A DNA stretch of 64,000 nucleotides from Bugula neritina (Eukaryota; Bryozoa; Gymnolaemata; Cheilostomatida; Bugulidae), in the NCBI GenBank assembly GCA_964035545.1, contig OZ037769.1, positions 16,243,133-16,307,132 of the forward strand. The letters are read 5' to 3'. Positions 1 through 12,000 of this stretch are shown piece by piece; position 1 is the first letter of the stretch, and every line of letters begins with the position of its first letter. The translations under genes and the position numbers were made by a program. The notes beneath the pieces were generated by a model. It was not told the origin of the DNA, did not search any database, and saw only the letters and a list, made by a program, of their open reading frames with translations.

Positions 1-21
1 GTACTATGTTATTATACCTCA
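1..21 (+). CDS. ABCB6: ABCB6 copy 1, 3' end of TM3-TM4 exon (partial)
   Basis: The last 21 bases of an exon reading TMLLYL before a GTGAGT donor, matching the end of exon 12721-12842 of copy 2. A second imperfect copy of the exon tail (tctttggtactatttatcct) follows in the intron. Confidence 0.75.
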
Positions 22-3000
22 GTGAGTATATATAATATAGTCTTTGGTACTATTTATCCTATATAGTTGCTGCTCTAAAACTTTATCTGAATAAGTATGT
101 TTACATTCCTGCTTAACAATTCAACTGGTTCCTATGGTTAGGAAGGAAACTGTAAGACACAATCTTGATTGTTTACTATAATTCATAACATCTTTTTCTG
201 GTTTCTATTATATTAGTCTTGGATAATTGGTTGGTTTTTCTTCTCTGCCATCACCCACCTTTCTCTCCCATTACATCATCATCCTTCTGCATTACCTCAT
301 CATTTTCTGTATTACCTCATTTTTCTGTATTACCTCATCCTTCTGTGTTACATCATCTTGCTGTATTACAATCCTCTGTTAATGTCATTAGTCGGTACAA
401 TCTTGGTAACCGAGTGGAGGACCAAGTACCGCCGGGCCATGAATCTTCTAGACAATGAGCTGAACTCCAAGGCCGTTGACTCTCTCATCAACTTTGAAAC
501 AGTCAAATACTATGGCAATTCCGACTTTGAGGTGGACAGATTTGATAAAGCAATCCTAAAGTTTCAGGTATGTTTACTTTCTTTACGTTTACATACCTTG
601 TTCTAGCTGTCAAGTACTTTACACACCTGAGTCTAGCTGTCAAGTACTGTACACACCTGATTCTAGCTGTCAAGTACTATACATAGCTGTACATATACTG
701 TGGTGAAGGTATAATTTCATGCGAAATGCTGCACTAGAAGTTTTGTTCACACCACAAACAAATGGTTCAAAATTTATGAACTCATGCATGAACTCAACAT
801 TTGTCCATCGATGAAAACAGTTTTGATATTTGAGTTCTGAAAATCTAGCTTGATTTTGTAAAGAATTTTTTTCTTGTTATCAATTCTATTGTTATTTTCA
901 TATATTGTGTGGCCCACGGTGTAGCTGCTATTTGGTGAAGTTATTATAGCCTATTGAGAAATACTCATCTTATTGCAGGCAGCAGAGTGGAAGAGTACAG
1001 CATCATTAAACATTCTGTCTCTTGTCCAGAATACAATTATTACAGGCGGCCTGATTGGAGGATCACTACTCTGTGCTCTGTGAGTTGTTCTCTCTTGCTC
1101 TTTAAGATGCTGGGAGTTGTTTTTTCTTTTTCTCTTTTAGAGTTGTTCTCTCTTTCTTTCTCTGTGAGACACTGAGAGTTATTCTCTCTTTCTCTATGAG
1201 ACACTGAGGGTTATTCTCTCTTTCTCTGTGAGACACTGAGAGTTATTCTCTCTTTCTCTGTGAGGCACTGAGAGTTATTCTCTCTTTCTCTGTGAGACAC
1301 TGAGAGTTATTTTCTCTTTCTCTGTGAGACACTGAGAGTTATTCCCTCTTTCTCTGCGAGACACTGAGAGTTATTCTCTCTTTCTTTCTCTGTAAGACAC
1401 TGATAGTTATTCTCTCTTTCTTTCTCTGTAAGACACTGAGAGTTATTCTCTCTTTCTCTGTGATACACTGATAGTTATTCTCTCTTTCTTTCTCTGTAAG
1501 ACACTGATAGTTATTCTCTCTTTCTCTGTAAGACACTGAGAGTTATTCTCTCTTTATTTCTCTGTAAGACACTGATAGTTATTCTCTCTCTCTTTCTCTG
1601 TAAGACACTGAGAGTTATTCTCTCTTTCTCTGTGAGACACTGAGAGTTATTCTCTCTTTCTCTGTGAGACACTGAGAGTTATTCTCTCTTTCTTTCTCTG
1701 TGAGACACTGAGAGTTATTCTCTCTTTCTCTGTGAGACACTGAGAGTTATTCTCTCTTTCTCTGTGAGACACTGAGAGTTATTCTCTCTTTCTCTGTGAG
1801 ACACTGAGAGTTATTCTCTCTTTCTCTGTAAGACACTGATAGTTATTCTCTCTTTCTCTGTGAGACACTGAGAGTTATTCTCTCTTTCTCTGTAAGACAC
1901 TGAGAGTTATTCTCTCTTTCTCTGTGAGACACTGAGAGTTATTCTCTCTTTCTCTGTGAGACACTGAGAGTTATCCTCTCTTTCTCTGTGAGACACTGAG
2001 AGTTATTCTCTCTTTCTTTCTCTGTGAGACACTAAGAGTTATTCTCCCTTTCTCTGTGAGACACTAAGAGTTATTCTCCCTTTCTCTGTGAGACACTGAG
2101 AGTTATTCTCTCTTTCTTTCTCTGTGAGACACTGAGAGTTATTCTCTCTTTCTCTGTAAGACACTGAGAGTTATTCTCTCTTTCTCTGTGAGACACTGAG
2201 AGTTATTCTCTCTTTCTCTGTGAGACACTCAGAGTTATTTTCCCTTTCTCTGTGAGACACTAAGAGTTATTCTCTCTCTATCTCTTTGGGTGTTCATAGT
2301 TTTTGATTTCAGTAAGAGCAGAGAGATATTTAAAAAAAATGTAATTGTAAATTCAAGTTGAAAATTGTTTGAGCTAAAAAATCGTGAAGTTTAGGACTAG
2401 AAAAAACTTTAATAAAATGCTCATAGTTTTGAGTTTGATAATAAATTAGGAGTTGTTTGTGCTTTTTACACGGAGTTGCATTCCCTTCATAGGTACATCC
2501 AAGATGGCAACTACATACAGCACAGGACGGTTACAGTGGGAGATTTCGTTCTGTTCTGTACTTACCTGGTGCAGTTGTACGGCCCACTCAACTTCTTCGG
2601 TACTTACTACAGGTAAGTTGTTAGTCACGTGTACTTACTAAAGGTAAGTTGTTAGTCACGTGTACTTACTAAAGGTAAGTTGTTAGTCACGTGTACTTAC
2701 TAAAGGTAAGTTGTTAGTCACGTGTACTTACTAAAGGTAAGTTGTTAGTCATATATACATTCTACAGGTAAGTTGTTAGTCATATGTACATACTACAGGT
2801 AGGTTATTAGTCACAGGTACATACTACAGGTAGGTTGTTAGTCATATGTACATACTACAGGTAGGTTGTTAGTCACATATAATTGTAGCTAGAGCCCTGC
2901 TAGTAATGGTTATCCAATACTTAGTTTTATGTTCTGTATTCTATAGTTTATAATATCATCTGCCTTTGTCCACTAAGTCTAACAATGTTTACACAAGTCT

Positions 3001-6000
3001 GTGTAGGGACAAATCTTCAGTTTTGGCAATTTTGCAGAGTTTTAAGTTTCTTCTGCTATAACTGGAATTTTCTAGAATATACTGGAAGCTTGTATATATG
3101 ATTCACAGTTGCTAGACATTCATTATAATCTGCACTAAAACTCCTAATGTTATTACATGTGTGCTATGTATTCATATTGATCTTTAAACTGGTATTGTTT
3201 ATTAGGATGATGCAGACGGCGTTTGTGAACATGGAGAACATGTTTGAGTTGCTGGAGGTGGCGCAAGAGGTCAAGGATGTTGACGACGCACCGGCTATCG
3301 ATATCGCTCATGGAGCTATCGAGTTCAGAGACGTTCACTTCCAGTACGAGGACGAGTAAGTGCACAGGATACAAGATGGCCGCTCGAGTAGCAACTCTGA
3401 CTAATCTGTTATTTCATTGTACTTCATTTGCAATATTCATAGATTCTGCATCCAGCTACTTGATCATCAACTCGACAACTTAACTAACTCATGATTCGAT
3501 AACCTCATGCCTTAAGCTCACAATAACAACTAATATTTTATATTAATTATAAGTACAATATATATTATTTTATTGATTATTGATACTAATTAATTTGCTT
3601 GGAAATAATATATTTTAATTGGCTGGTTAAACATCACACGTTTAATAAGATTTCTTCTTTCTCTTTGATATGTTTCAACTTTGATGTGTTTTTTTGTGTT
3701 TTAGGAAGCCAGTGCTGAATGGCATCAGCTTCAAGGTGCCCGCAGGTGAAACTTATGCCCTCGTAGGTACAAGTGGAGCTGGAAAGAGCTCCATTATCAG
3801 ACTATTATTTAGATTCTATGACATCCAGCAGGGAGAGATTCTGATAGATGGTCAGAACATTGCAATGGTACGTCTAGTGATTTATACGTGTCAATGTGAA
3901 TATGCTAATACGTCTAGTGATAGTCTTAATTATTATTGAATTGTTATAAAAAGGTAATTTAGCTCTTATATAACTAATAGTATGTATTTATTTTGAGTGA
4001 GTTTTTAAATAATATGCTTACTTTGCTAGGGTACACACTTAATCTTATAGTGGAGCATTTTAGTGTCGCTGTTTGCAGGTGACAAAAGTAATAGTATCGG
4101 GTAACACATGATTACATCACTGTAGCTTTGTTATTGTTAGGTAACACATGAATGCATCACTGTAGCTTTGTCGTTGTCAGGTAACGCAGGGATCACTCAG
4201 GAAAGGCGTGGGTATTGTACCTCAAGATACCGTGCTCTTCAACACTGACGTCAAATATAACATAGCTTATGGCAACACATTGGCTGGTGATGAAGACATC
4301 TTTGCAGCCGCAGACGCTGCTGATATTCATCGTAGGATTGAATCGTTTCCCTCAGGTACGAGTCATAGTACTCAGGTATGAGTCATGGTACTCAGGTATG
4401 AGTCACTGTACTCGGGTATGAGTCATAGTACTCAGGTATGAGTCATTGCACTGATCTGTTGGAAGGTATTGCTGGTTATCAACTTAGCCTGAATGTCATT
4501 ATTTTGTTGGAGTTATGCATGTTATTAATTTTTAGCTCAAACTGGTTGTTTAATATTTTTTAGCTCAACATTGTTGCTGGGAGGCAAATAAATGTGTTTT
4601 TTGCTGTAACTGTATAGAAAAGCTATATTGCTATTTCCTGCGTTCATTTTGTATCCGACTATTTTCTAACTAAATAAATCAAGCGGGTTGCTATTCTTAG
4701 ATCCAGCTGTTACCCAAGTGTATAAAGGTCTGGGCTGGAATCACATGACCTTGACATAATAGTACGAAATGGCCTTGCGGATGTCAACGCTGTGCATGGG
4801 TTTAGGTTTAAACACAGCATGTTATTACTTGCTTTAAACTTAGGAATGCCGGAATTTGCGATACTTTTTCTTGAACTCATTGTGATTGACTCACAGGGTA
4901 TGACACGGTGGTTGGAGAGAGAGGTCTAAAGTTGAGTGGAGGAGAGAAGCAGAGAGTGGCTATTGCACGAACTCTGCTCAAAAACCCTCGAATCATCTTA
5001 TTGGATGAGGTTAGAGCAATCAACCTATCACAAACTGTGTTACTTTAATAATTATACTCCTTGATGAGGTAATATTATAGATTGAGTTTATATACCAGAA
5101 AGATGAGTCATGAAGCTGAGTTAGTGGTGCAGGCTGACGTTAGGTAATACATCCAGTCAGCGTGTTTACTGTGCTGAGTCATGTTGTCAGCCATGTTGGA
5201 ATCTTGACTACAAACTGCTCTTCTACTATTTGTACAGCTGAATAATTTCTGAAGAAACATAAAAGTGTTGGCTCAGTTGGTATTATTTTATTTTTCATTA
5301 AAAAGTATTTTAAAATAACGTCAATGCAGGCATCACTTTTGGGCATTGTAAGTTTTTTTAGTAGACTTGGGAGAAATGTTGGGTTTACTCATTTTTTGAC
5401 TTCAATGTTTTATTAAAAAATAATTTAAGGTTGTTGAAATTACTCTTGTAAAAGCAGACTACCCGGCTGGGAAGATGTAAAGATAAACATGGCTTGTAAT
5501 TATTTATTACTTGGAATTTTCATTGCTCATCTGCTCTAGATACTAAATAGGTTAGAATAATCAGCCTATCACAAACTTTGTTACTTTGATGATTGAATAT
5601 TCTGTTTTACATAGAACTCCTTTACCTTTCCATTACTCATCTGTAGGCCACGTCTGCACTAGACACTCACACGGAAAGAAATATCCTCAGATCTTTTGAG
5701 AAAATTTGTGCCAACAGAACGACTTTAGTTGTGGCTCACAGGCTATCCACTATAATACACGCCCACCAAATCTTAGTCTTAGATCAAGGAGTGATTAAAG
5801 AGAGGGGCACGTATGTATTTTACTCACAATTACTACTTGTTGTATGCAGACAACGTCAGTTTATCTTACAGGCTATAAAATGCTCACTCAGTAAATAAAT
5901 ACAGTTGTATGCTTATTTAATAAAACAGCACAAAGCATGTGATATTATCACTATAGTCAGCGTGTCATGTGGTATATAGTCAGCGTGTCATGTGATATAA

Positions 6001-6463
6001 AGTCAGCGTGTCATGTGATATATAGTCAGCATGTCATGTGATATATAGTCAGCGTGTCATGTGATATATAGTCAGCGTGTCATGTGATATATAGTCAGCG
6101 TGCCATGTGATATACAGTCAGCGTGTCATGTGCTATATAGTCAGCGTGTCATGTGATATATAGTCAGCGTGCCATGTGATATATAGTCAGCGTGTCATGT
6201 GATATATAGTCAGCGTGTCATGTGATATATAGTCAGCGTGTCATGTGATATACAGTCAGCATGTCATGTGATGTAGTCAGCGTGTCATGTGATATATAGT
6301 CAGCGTGTCATGTGGTTATAGTCACGAGGAGCTGCTGACATCTGGTGGAATATATTACACCATGTGGACGGAGCAGCAGAAGAGACGAGACATCCAATCA
6401 GAAAGTGACTCTGGAGCAGACGAGCCGACATCAGTTGATACTCAGTCCAGTACTGACTCATAG
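1..6463 (+). CDS. ABCB6: ABCB6-like half ABC transporter, copy 1 (5' end outside window)
   Basis: Exons in the window: 1-21 (partial), 392-567, 979-1079, 2493-2612, 3206-3355, 3705-3867, 4181-4355, 4897-5009, 5647-5810 and 6322-6463. They join in phase for about 441 codons to a TAG. The family is a homodimeric half transporter (membrane domain then ATPase) for porphyrins or metal-thiol conjugates in endolysosomal, plasma or mitochondrial membranes. Visible ABCB6 hallmarks are [13 protein letters not shown] and [10 protein letters not shown] after TM4, then [19 protein letters not shown] at TM6. The ATPase has Walker [11 protein letters not shown]-loop VPQDTVLF, signature LSGGEKQ, Walker B IILLDE, D-loop SALD and H-loop VAHRLS, so it looks catalytically intact. 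Exons upstream of TM4 are off-window. A second, partly near-identical copy follows on the same strand. ABCB7/ATM1 is a less likely identity because the linker motifs fit ABCB6 better. Confidence 0.93.
392..567 (+). CDS. ABCB6: ABCB6 copy 1, TM4-TM5 loop exon
   Basis: Acceptor cattag and donor cag/gtatgt; 176 bp, starting at codon position 2 and ending in phase 0. It encodes [13 protein letters not shown] and [16 protein letters not shown], the most recognisable ABCB6 cytosolic loop. It differs from copy 2 at about 15 of 59 residues. Confidence 0.93.
599..690. repeat. 30-bp tandem repeat, 3 copies
   Basis: Unit ctagctgtcaagtactttac plus about 10 bases, three copies about 30 bp after the donor at 567/568. 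Confidence 0.8.
979..1079 (+). CDS. ABCB6: ABCB6 copy 1, TM5 exon
   Basis: Acceptor attgcag and donor gctct/gtgagt; 101 bp. It encodes [18 protein letters not shown] followed by a glycine-rich hydrophobic helix (TM5). Confidence 0.9.
1080..2276. repeat. 32-bp minisatellite at the TM5 exon donor
   Basis: About 37 copies of a 32-bp pyrimidine-rich unit (gagacactgagagttattct plus ctctttctctgt) fill the intron. The array starts at the donor, and each unit carries ctctgtgag, resembling the real junction gctct/gtgag. Some units have an extra 4-bp cttt. Confidence 0.95.
2493..2612 (+). CDS. ABCB6: ABCB6 copy 1, TM6 exon
   Basis: Acceptor cttcatag and donor ctacag/gtaagt; 120 bp. It encodes [18 protein letters not shown] and [18 protein letters not shown], the TM6 region of ABCB6. 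Confidence 0.92.
2598..2881. repeat. 31-bp minisatellite carrying the TM6 exon donor
   Basis: About nine copies of tacttactaaag/gtaagttg plus gttagtcacg. The unit contains the last ~12 exon bases (tacttactacag) and the GTAAG donor, so near-perfect donors repeat every 31 bp downstream of the true one. Confidence 0.95.
3206..3355 (+). CDS. ABCB6: ABCB6 copy 1, TMD-to-NBD linker exon
   Basis: Acceptor tttattag and donor gacga/gtaagt; 150 bp. It encodes [17 protein letters not shown] and [14 protein letters not shown], the linker and the aromatic A-loop strand that opens the ATPase domain. Confidence 0.93.
3705..3867 (+). CDS. ABCB6: ABCB6 copy 1, Walker A exon
   Basis: Acceptor tgttttag and donor gcaatg/gtacgt; 163 bp. 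It encodes [20 protein letters not shown], Walker [10 protein letters not shown] and [18 protein letters not shown]. Only about 4 of 163 bases differ from exon 37210-37372 of copy 2, and the match runs some 40 bp into the next intron. Confidence 0.95.
4085..4195. repeat. 41-bp repeat, 2-3 copies, carrying the acceptor of exon 4181
   Basis: Units of the form gtaacacatgaatgcatcac plus tgtagctttgttgttgtcag lie just before the exon, whose first bases gtaacgcagggatcac resemble the unit start. Upstream units end in ttgttag and may act as extra acceptors. Confidence 0.85.
4181..4355 (+). CDS. ABCB6: ABCB6 copy 1, Q-loop exon
   Basis: Acceptor gttgtcag and donor ccctcag/gtacga; 175 bp. It encodes [20 protein letters not shown] and the start of the helical subdomain. 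Unlike both neighbouring ATPase exons it is clearly diverged from copy 2 (roughly 60-65 percent amino-acid identity by eye). Confidence 0.92.
4350..4447. repeat. 20-bp repeat carrying the donor of exon 4181-4355
   Basis: The exon ends ccctcag/gtacgagtca and is followed by about four units of the form tactcag/gtatgagtca, each repeating a CAG/GTATGA donor. Confidence 0.9.
4897..5009 (+). CDS. ABCB6: ABCB6 copy 1, signature/Walker B exon
   Basis: Acceptor gactcacag and donor gatgag/gttaga; 113 bp. It encodes [20 protein letters not shown] and IILLDE. Only about 6 bases differ from exon 38411-38523. Confidence 0.95.
5010..5602. repeat. Direct repeats flanking ~500 bp present only in copy 1's intron
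   Basis: A ~40-bp sequence starting ggttagagcaatcaacctat at the donor recurs at about 5549 (ggttagaataatcagcctat). The matching intron of copy 2 (38524-38619) has it once. Copy 1 either gained about 540 bp by duplication or insertion, or copy 2 lost it. Confidence 0.8.
5647..5810 (+). CDS. ABCB6: ABCB6 copy 1, D-loop/H-loop exon
   Basis: Acceptor catctgtag and donor ggcac/gtatgt; 164 bp. It encodes [12 protein letters not shown] and [20 protein letters not shown]. About 5 bases differ from exon 38620-38783. Confidence 0.95.
5945..6335. repeat. ~23-bp minisatellite carrying the last exon's acceptor
   Basis: About 17 copies of gtgtcatgtgatatatag/tcagc. The final unit, tcatgtggttatag/tcacg, is the functional acceptor plus exon start, so each upstream unit contains an acceptor-like tatag/tca. 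Confidence 0.95.
6322..6463 (+). CDS. ABCB6: ABCB6 copy 1, last coding exon
   Basis: Acceptor ggttatag, the last member of a tandem array of acceptor-like units. It encodes [19 protein letters not shown] and a Ser/Asp-rich tail, ending in TAG. The first ~70 bp nearly match copy 2; the tail does not. Confidence 0.92.
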
Positions 6464-9024
6464 TCACTCGCCTTTATTAGGAGTAATAGTAGTAGTGACG
6501 CATAGTCACTCATTTTATTAGTAGTATTAGCGGTAGTGACTGACTCATAGTTGCCAGTAATTACTTCTAATAGTAGTTACTCATTTATGGTGACCCGTAG
6601 CGGTCAGTTATCATTATGAACCCATTTTTAGATAATCGGTATTTAGTTAAATCTATAAATCAAATTAGTTTTCTGGTTAGAGAATTTGGGCTACTATGAC
6701 AATACCCAACTGTGAAGTAGGTAATTATTTGCAAAATCTTAAGTTTGGGCTGCTTTGGTCTGAATTTTTTTAAATGCATTTCAGAAAATCTCTTCATTAT
6801 CTTCTACAGAACGTGAAACTGGTGAGAGCTACTTGTTTTTGGCTCTCCTATTCTCTGCTTTATAATTTCAATCATTGATACAGCTTTAACGTTTTACTCT
6901 ATTTCAAGTTATGAAGCAACATATGAGCTTTTCATAATGATCGGTTGTGCTATTAACTTTAGTAGGATGTTGGATTACATTGTGTATTTCTATTGGATAT
7001 TGAATTGCATTCAGTATTTCTATTGGTTGTTTGGTTTTATTTGCTCAATGGTTTATTTACTTTTCTCTGTGTAAGTTAACCATTCCTATATTTTTCTATA
7101 CTGTTAGTTTATATTTTCAACTCATATGCTATTGGATTGTTTTTTCTAGTCTGCATATGGTATTCTGTCACCATCATAATTAGTGTTTAACACTAATCAT
7201 CTATAATTGAGATTCGTTTGAATAAACTCTGCTGTCAGAGTGGCTTTATGCATAGAATAGTTTTCCAGCATTGGTTGTAGACTGGTCAGCTGGAAATACT
7301 ATCAGTGTAAGTGCAGACGGGATGTTTTAATGTTTATTGCCGATGTCTCTTTGTGGTGCCACCACTGGGCCGGTTTAGTGCATAGCTAAGTTTTTTGCTT
7401 AGCCTTGATTTATAACTTGGAATATTATTTCATAGGGAGACAACTTTTCAAGCTACTAAGCTGTGCTATTTGAAAAAGTGCAACAGCTTAGCTGCTGTGT
7501 ATTGTCTAACAGTACAAGGAAGTTATCTTGCAATTGAGATAAGTTATTCAGCATTACAATCTCCATTTATGACACAGCAATAAACTAATGTGCTCGTGAT
7601 TAGTTGGGAGGTTTGAAGTTGACTGAACTACTGGTCATGGACAAGAGCCAAAACTAAAGTGTTGAAATTTGTTTCAAAAATTCCTCACTTAATACAGATG
7701 TATCATTTGTTCAAAGTGTATATATAAATGACAAAGGACTGCATGCAGTAATTGAGATAGACCTGAATGTGATGATATAGTATAGTGCTAGCGGCCTTTG
7801 TAGCATATAATATGTTTATACAATAAATGTACAAAAATTATGCAATTACCTAATAACTCTTTAGAAAATATTCTTATTCTGTGCTAGCAATCATGTTATA
7901 CTAGTAGACTTTTTTTAAAGTTTGAGCCTTATTTATATGCTCAATGTATTGTCTACCATGACTATTGGTTTTAGGCTTTTACTTGTGCCAATCATACTTG
8001 ATGCAGCACAGCCCACATCAGTTTTGCAATCTTGTGAAGACACACTACATTGCTCGATATTTTACTCATTATATTATGTTGCAAATTGCAATAAGCTGTA
8101 ACCTCAAATAAATTTCCTTACGAAGTGGTTGACTAATTGGCCACTGGAATGTCGGTTTTGATTGGCAATTGCTCAAAAATATAATATCTTTCTATTGGTA
8201 ATGGTTCTTTGGTTGTATGTTTGGCCAATATTTGTGCTGCCAACCGCAGTGTCACGCTTGCTTTGTTGTTTTTTTATTTGTAAATGGTAAATGGACCGGC
8301 GGCCATGTTACTGCAATAACATCATCACGAGTCTTTCGAACATGGTTGTGGCAAGTTCAAAAGTTCAACACCTTTTCACAACTGGGGAAATAGTATTACG
8401 ACACGCGCAAGAGCGTGTTTCCACGAGTCAAGCTATTGTAAATTAATTCGGCAGAAATCAATTTTTTAGCGTTGTCATTTTCAATTGGCTGAATAATACT
8501 CTTTGCTGTAACCCATGTAAGCACTTTTCAAAAGACTGTTTCTAAACAGTTTCAAAAACCAACGACAAAGTCAAGATGAAATAGGACTCATGTGTTTTAG
8601 CCGATGGTGTTAAAATTAGGTTAACATTTAACAACATTCAGATTTTGCACCACAAAAGCTATTCATATTTTCTTATCATATTTTCCAAACTAAATTGCAG
8701 AGAGTTTATTTGAAATATTATTATATTTTATTGAAGTTTTGATTCAGTGATTCTAACCTTACGGTCATACGACTATTCGTTATTTTGCGGTACTGGTCGC
8801 TTAGAGGCGTCACAACAATCCTCACGCACTAAGCAAATTAGCGTGGAGAACTGCGGCCACACCTGCAATCTGGCCAATAATATTCGTGAGTTGCATTGAA
8901 CGCTTCAGTGAGCACCATTATAATTGCTGCGCTTGGTGATCACATGTGTTATTGTATTCAAGTCTGCCAGTTCTGCCGAACGATTGCTGCCTTCTCTTTG
9001 TGTTGCTTTTAACGGTACTTAATA
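6464..9024. other. Spacer between the two ABCB6 copies
   Basis: AT-rich and without a recognisable gene. An AATAAA at 7221-7226 is the first candidate poly(A) signal after copy 1, but at about 760 bp it is only a guess. GC rises at about 8740-9060, which would suit a promoter or 5' leader for copy 2. No TMD0-like hydrophobic exon was found here. Confidence 0.5.
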
Positions 9025-9060
9025 ATGCCAGAACAAGCATGTGTTGAGCAAGCGTTGCTG
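9025..9060 (+). CDS. Tentative first exon of ABCB6 copy 2
   Basis: ATG at 9025 opens [12 protein letters not shown] and ends in phase 0 at ctg/gtaggt, which suits the phase-0 start of exon 10932. An in-frame TAA lies at 9010-9012. The local sequence is richer in GC than its surroundings. This is inference from phase and donor only; a different upstream exon remains possible. Confidence 0.3.
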
Positions 9061-12000
9061 GTAGGTATACTTCTATCGATAATTTCATCTTTAAGCAGAG
9101 CTCTGCAATCAATAATTATCAATAGTCATTATGAATATGAGTATCATTATGAATACGACTACGGACTAACTATTACTATGCACTATCAGTATGAGTATGA
9201 CTAATAGTAATATTATTATTAGTAGTAGTAGTAGTATCACTACATCAGTATGTTTACGACTACTAACTTTTCACTCCATTGTACTTGATACTTGAAGTGG
9301 ATAGTCATGGTGATAAGCAAGATCATTATGTGAATGTTTTCATTAAATTTAACATGATTTGGAAAAGTTGAGTAAAATGACTAAATGAGCAATAGCTAGT
9401 TTAACTTTAAGTAGTTAGTTAATAACTTTCACATTTGTTCATGAAAATGATATATTTATTTAGTCTACTATATAAATATTTATTTAACTCAAATGTATAC
9501 TTGCTACTTACAGTTGGTGTTACTCATAGTTTTACTATTAGTATTATAACCTAAATTATTGTTGTACTTATTATTATACTTGTAGAAAATGAAAAACCTC
9601 ATATCTTCCAGCTTGACTTTTCATAGCAGTGTCTTATATAATTTCATTCATGTATCAGTTTATAATTATTTATGTGGTTTATATGTTAGTTATACACTCA
9701 TAGTAGTAATGATAATGAGTTAAAGTGTACTGGTTATATAAATTGACTTCTATTCTAACATTTCATTCCATCATTCTTATTCTTATTTATTTTCTTTTTT
9801 TGTCTCCTATTTAGTTTTTATTTAATGCAAAAATGTTTTTGAGCGCAAACCCTTCCAACACAAAAAATATTTCCACATTGTTCATATAATCATGCAGTAA
9901 TGTGTCGCACTTACTCTTACTTTAGCTTTATAACCATAATATAGTCCTGTTTATAGAAAGTCAAGCTGAGTCAATGTTGGGGCAAGTAAAGTCACACCTT
10001 AAACAAAAAATGAATATCGAGTCGAATCAACATTACTTACAACTTCCTAACTAATATAAATTTTGGTGTTTATAATTGTATCAAATCCTTACATCAACAT
10101 GAAATTAATAGCAATTTGTAAATTGTTGCTAACATTCTGTAGTACTAGTTCTAGCTACTCTACTTTTGCATTTTATCTATAATCAATAAAATGTATAAAG
10201 TGCCTATTTATTACAGTCACCAGTCAACTGGTTTCATTAATAAATGATACTGAAATTTCTTATTATTATTTCGACTAAATTTTTTGCAGCACTACTGAGT
10301 CACAAATTGTGAACTAATTCATATGCTGGTTAAAATTAAATTTTAAATACTTGCAGGAAGTAATTAAACAACTTCTAGTTCCCTAGACTATAAGTGAGCA
10401 AGTGAATTCTATGTTTAGATAATTGTTCAACACTTAACTTGGGTATTAAGTAGTCATTACACTTTTATTTGTTTTTCTACTTAGCCTTTGATCCTTCCTC
10501 TGATTAGGCAACAGATTATCAGTGAAATAGTAATGATTGTGAAAAATAATCACAATGATGAATAAGTATAATTTAGTATGTAATTGCAGCTGAAAAAACT
10601 GTAATTGTAAGTATGCTGATGGTTTAAGCTTTGGCATTCAACTGTATTTTCAAAGAATTGTCAATGTTTCCTAATGGCTTGTTATATAAGTTTTAATTTA
10701 TACTATCTAATCAGAACATAGCTAATTATTAGTGGTCTAGTTAGTAGCTTTGATGTTATAATTGGAAATGACAATTGAATATTTATATCAACTACATTGT
10801 AATTATTAGTAATGCATCATTGATAAGTACCCAATACCCAATAAATTTAATTGGTTCTAATCAATTTTGTGATAACCTGTTTTTAAATTCTCATCTATTT
10901 ATTTAATCTGTTGATGGAAATTTGTTTTTAGCGTCGAGCAAAGGGTTCAACATGGAGAGGATTCTTTGGAAAAGTCCGGACTGTTGCTCCAATGGTGTGG
11001 CCCTCTGGCAACCCTTTCCTACAGTTCTGTGTCCTTATGTGTGTGGTTCTGTTGGTAGCTGGCCGAGTGAGCAATGTCTTTGTACCAATATACTACAAGC
11101 TCATCAGTAAGTTTATCATACCATACTTACCATACTATACTTACCATACTATACTTACCATACTATACTTACCATACTATACTTACTGTACTATACTTAC
11201 CATACTATACTTACCATACTATACTTACTATACTATACTTACTATACTATACTTACCATACTATACTTACCATACTATACTTACCATACTATACTTACCA
11301 TACTATACTTACTATACTATACTATACTTACTATACTTACCCTACTATACTTACCATACTATACTTACTATACTATACTACTATACTATACTTACTATAC
11401 TATACTTACTATACTTACCCTACTATACTTACCCTACTATACTTACCATACCATACTTACCATAATATACTTACTATACTATACTTACCATACTATAATT
11501 TCCATACTATAATTACCATACTATACTTACCATACTTACCACACTGTACCATTTTACTGGTCTTTCTGGTTGCAGTTGAAGAGGTGCCGAATAGATTCTG
11601 TTGGGAGTTGATATTAGTCTGGGCAGCCCTGAGGTTCCTACAAGGTGGCGGGACGGGAGCCACAGGTCTCATTGCTAACCTAAGATCCTTCATGTGGATA
11701 AAGATTCAGCAGAATGCTACAAGGAAAGCTGAGCTGAAGCTGCTATCTCACCTGCATGGGTAAGCGTAATTGAATCTAACTTCTTCTTTCATTTTTCATA
11801 AACACAGCAGTAATAATATTTGAATCAATCATTTCCTCTGGTGGGATTGAGTTACTGTGAGCTTTCTTAATGATTAAATTACTCATCTGTAACACCACTG
11901 CTCTGTGACATCACTGCTCTGTGACATTACTCTTCTGTGACATCACTGCTCTGTGACATCACTTATCTGTGACATCACTGCTCTGTGACATCACTGCTCT

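Noticed and set aside
8291-8446. 51-codon frame starting MDRRPCYCNN as a TMD0 exon of copy 2
   Set aside because: Not hydrophobic, no TMD0 similarity, ends in a stop without a donor in phase.
11074-11763. 229-residue frame joining a repeat to ABCB6 sequence
   Set aside because: Readthrough from the 14-bp array into exon 11576-11759; the splice sites define the real exon.
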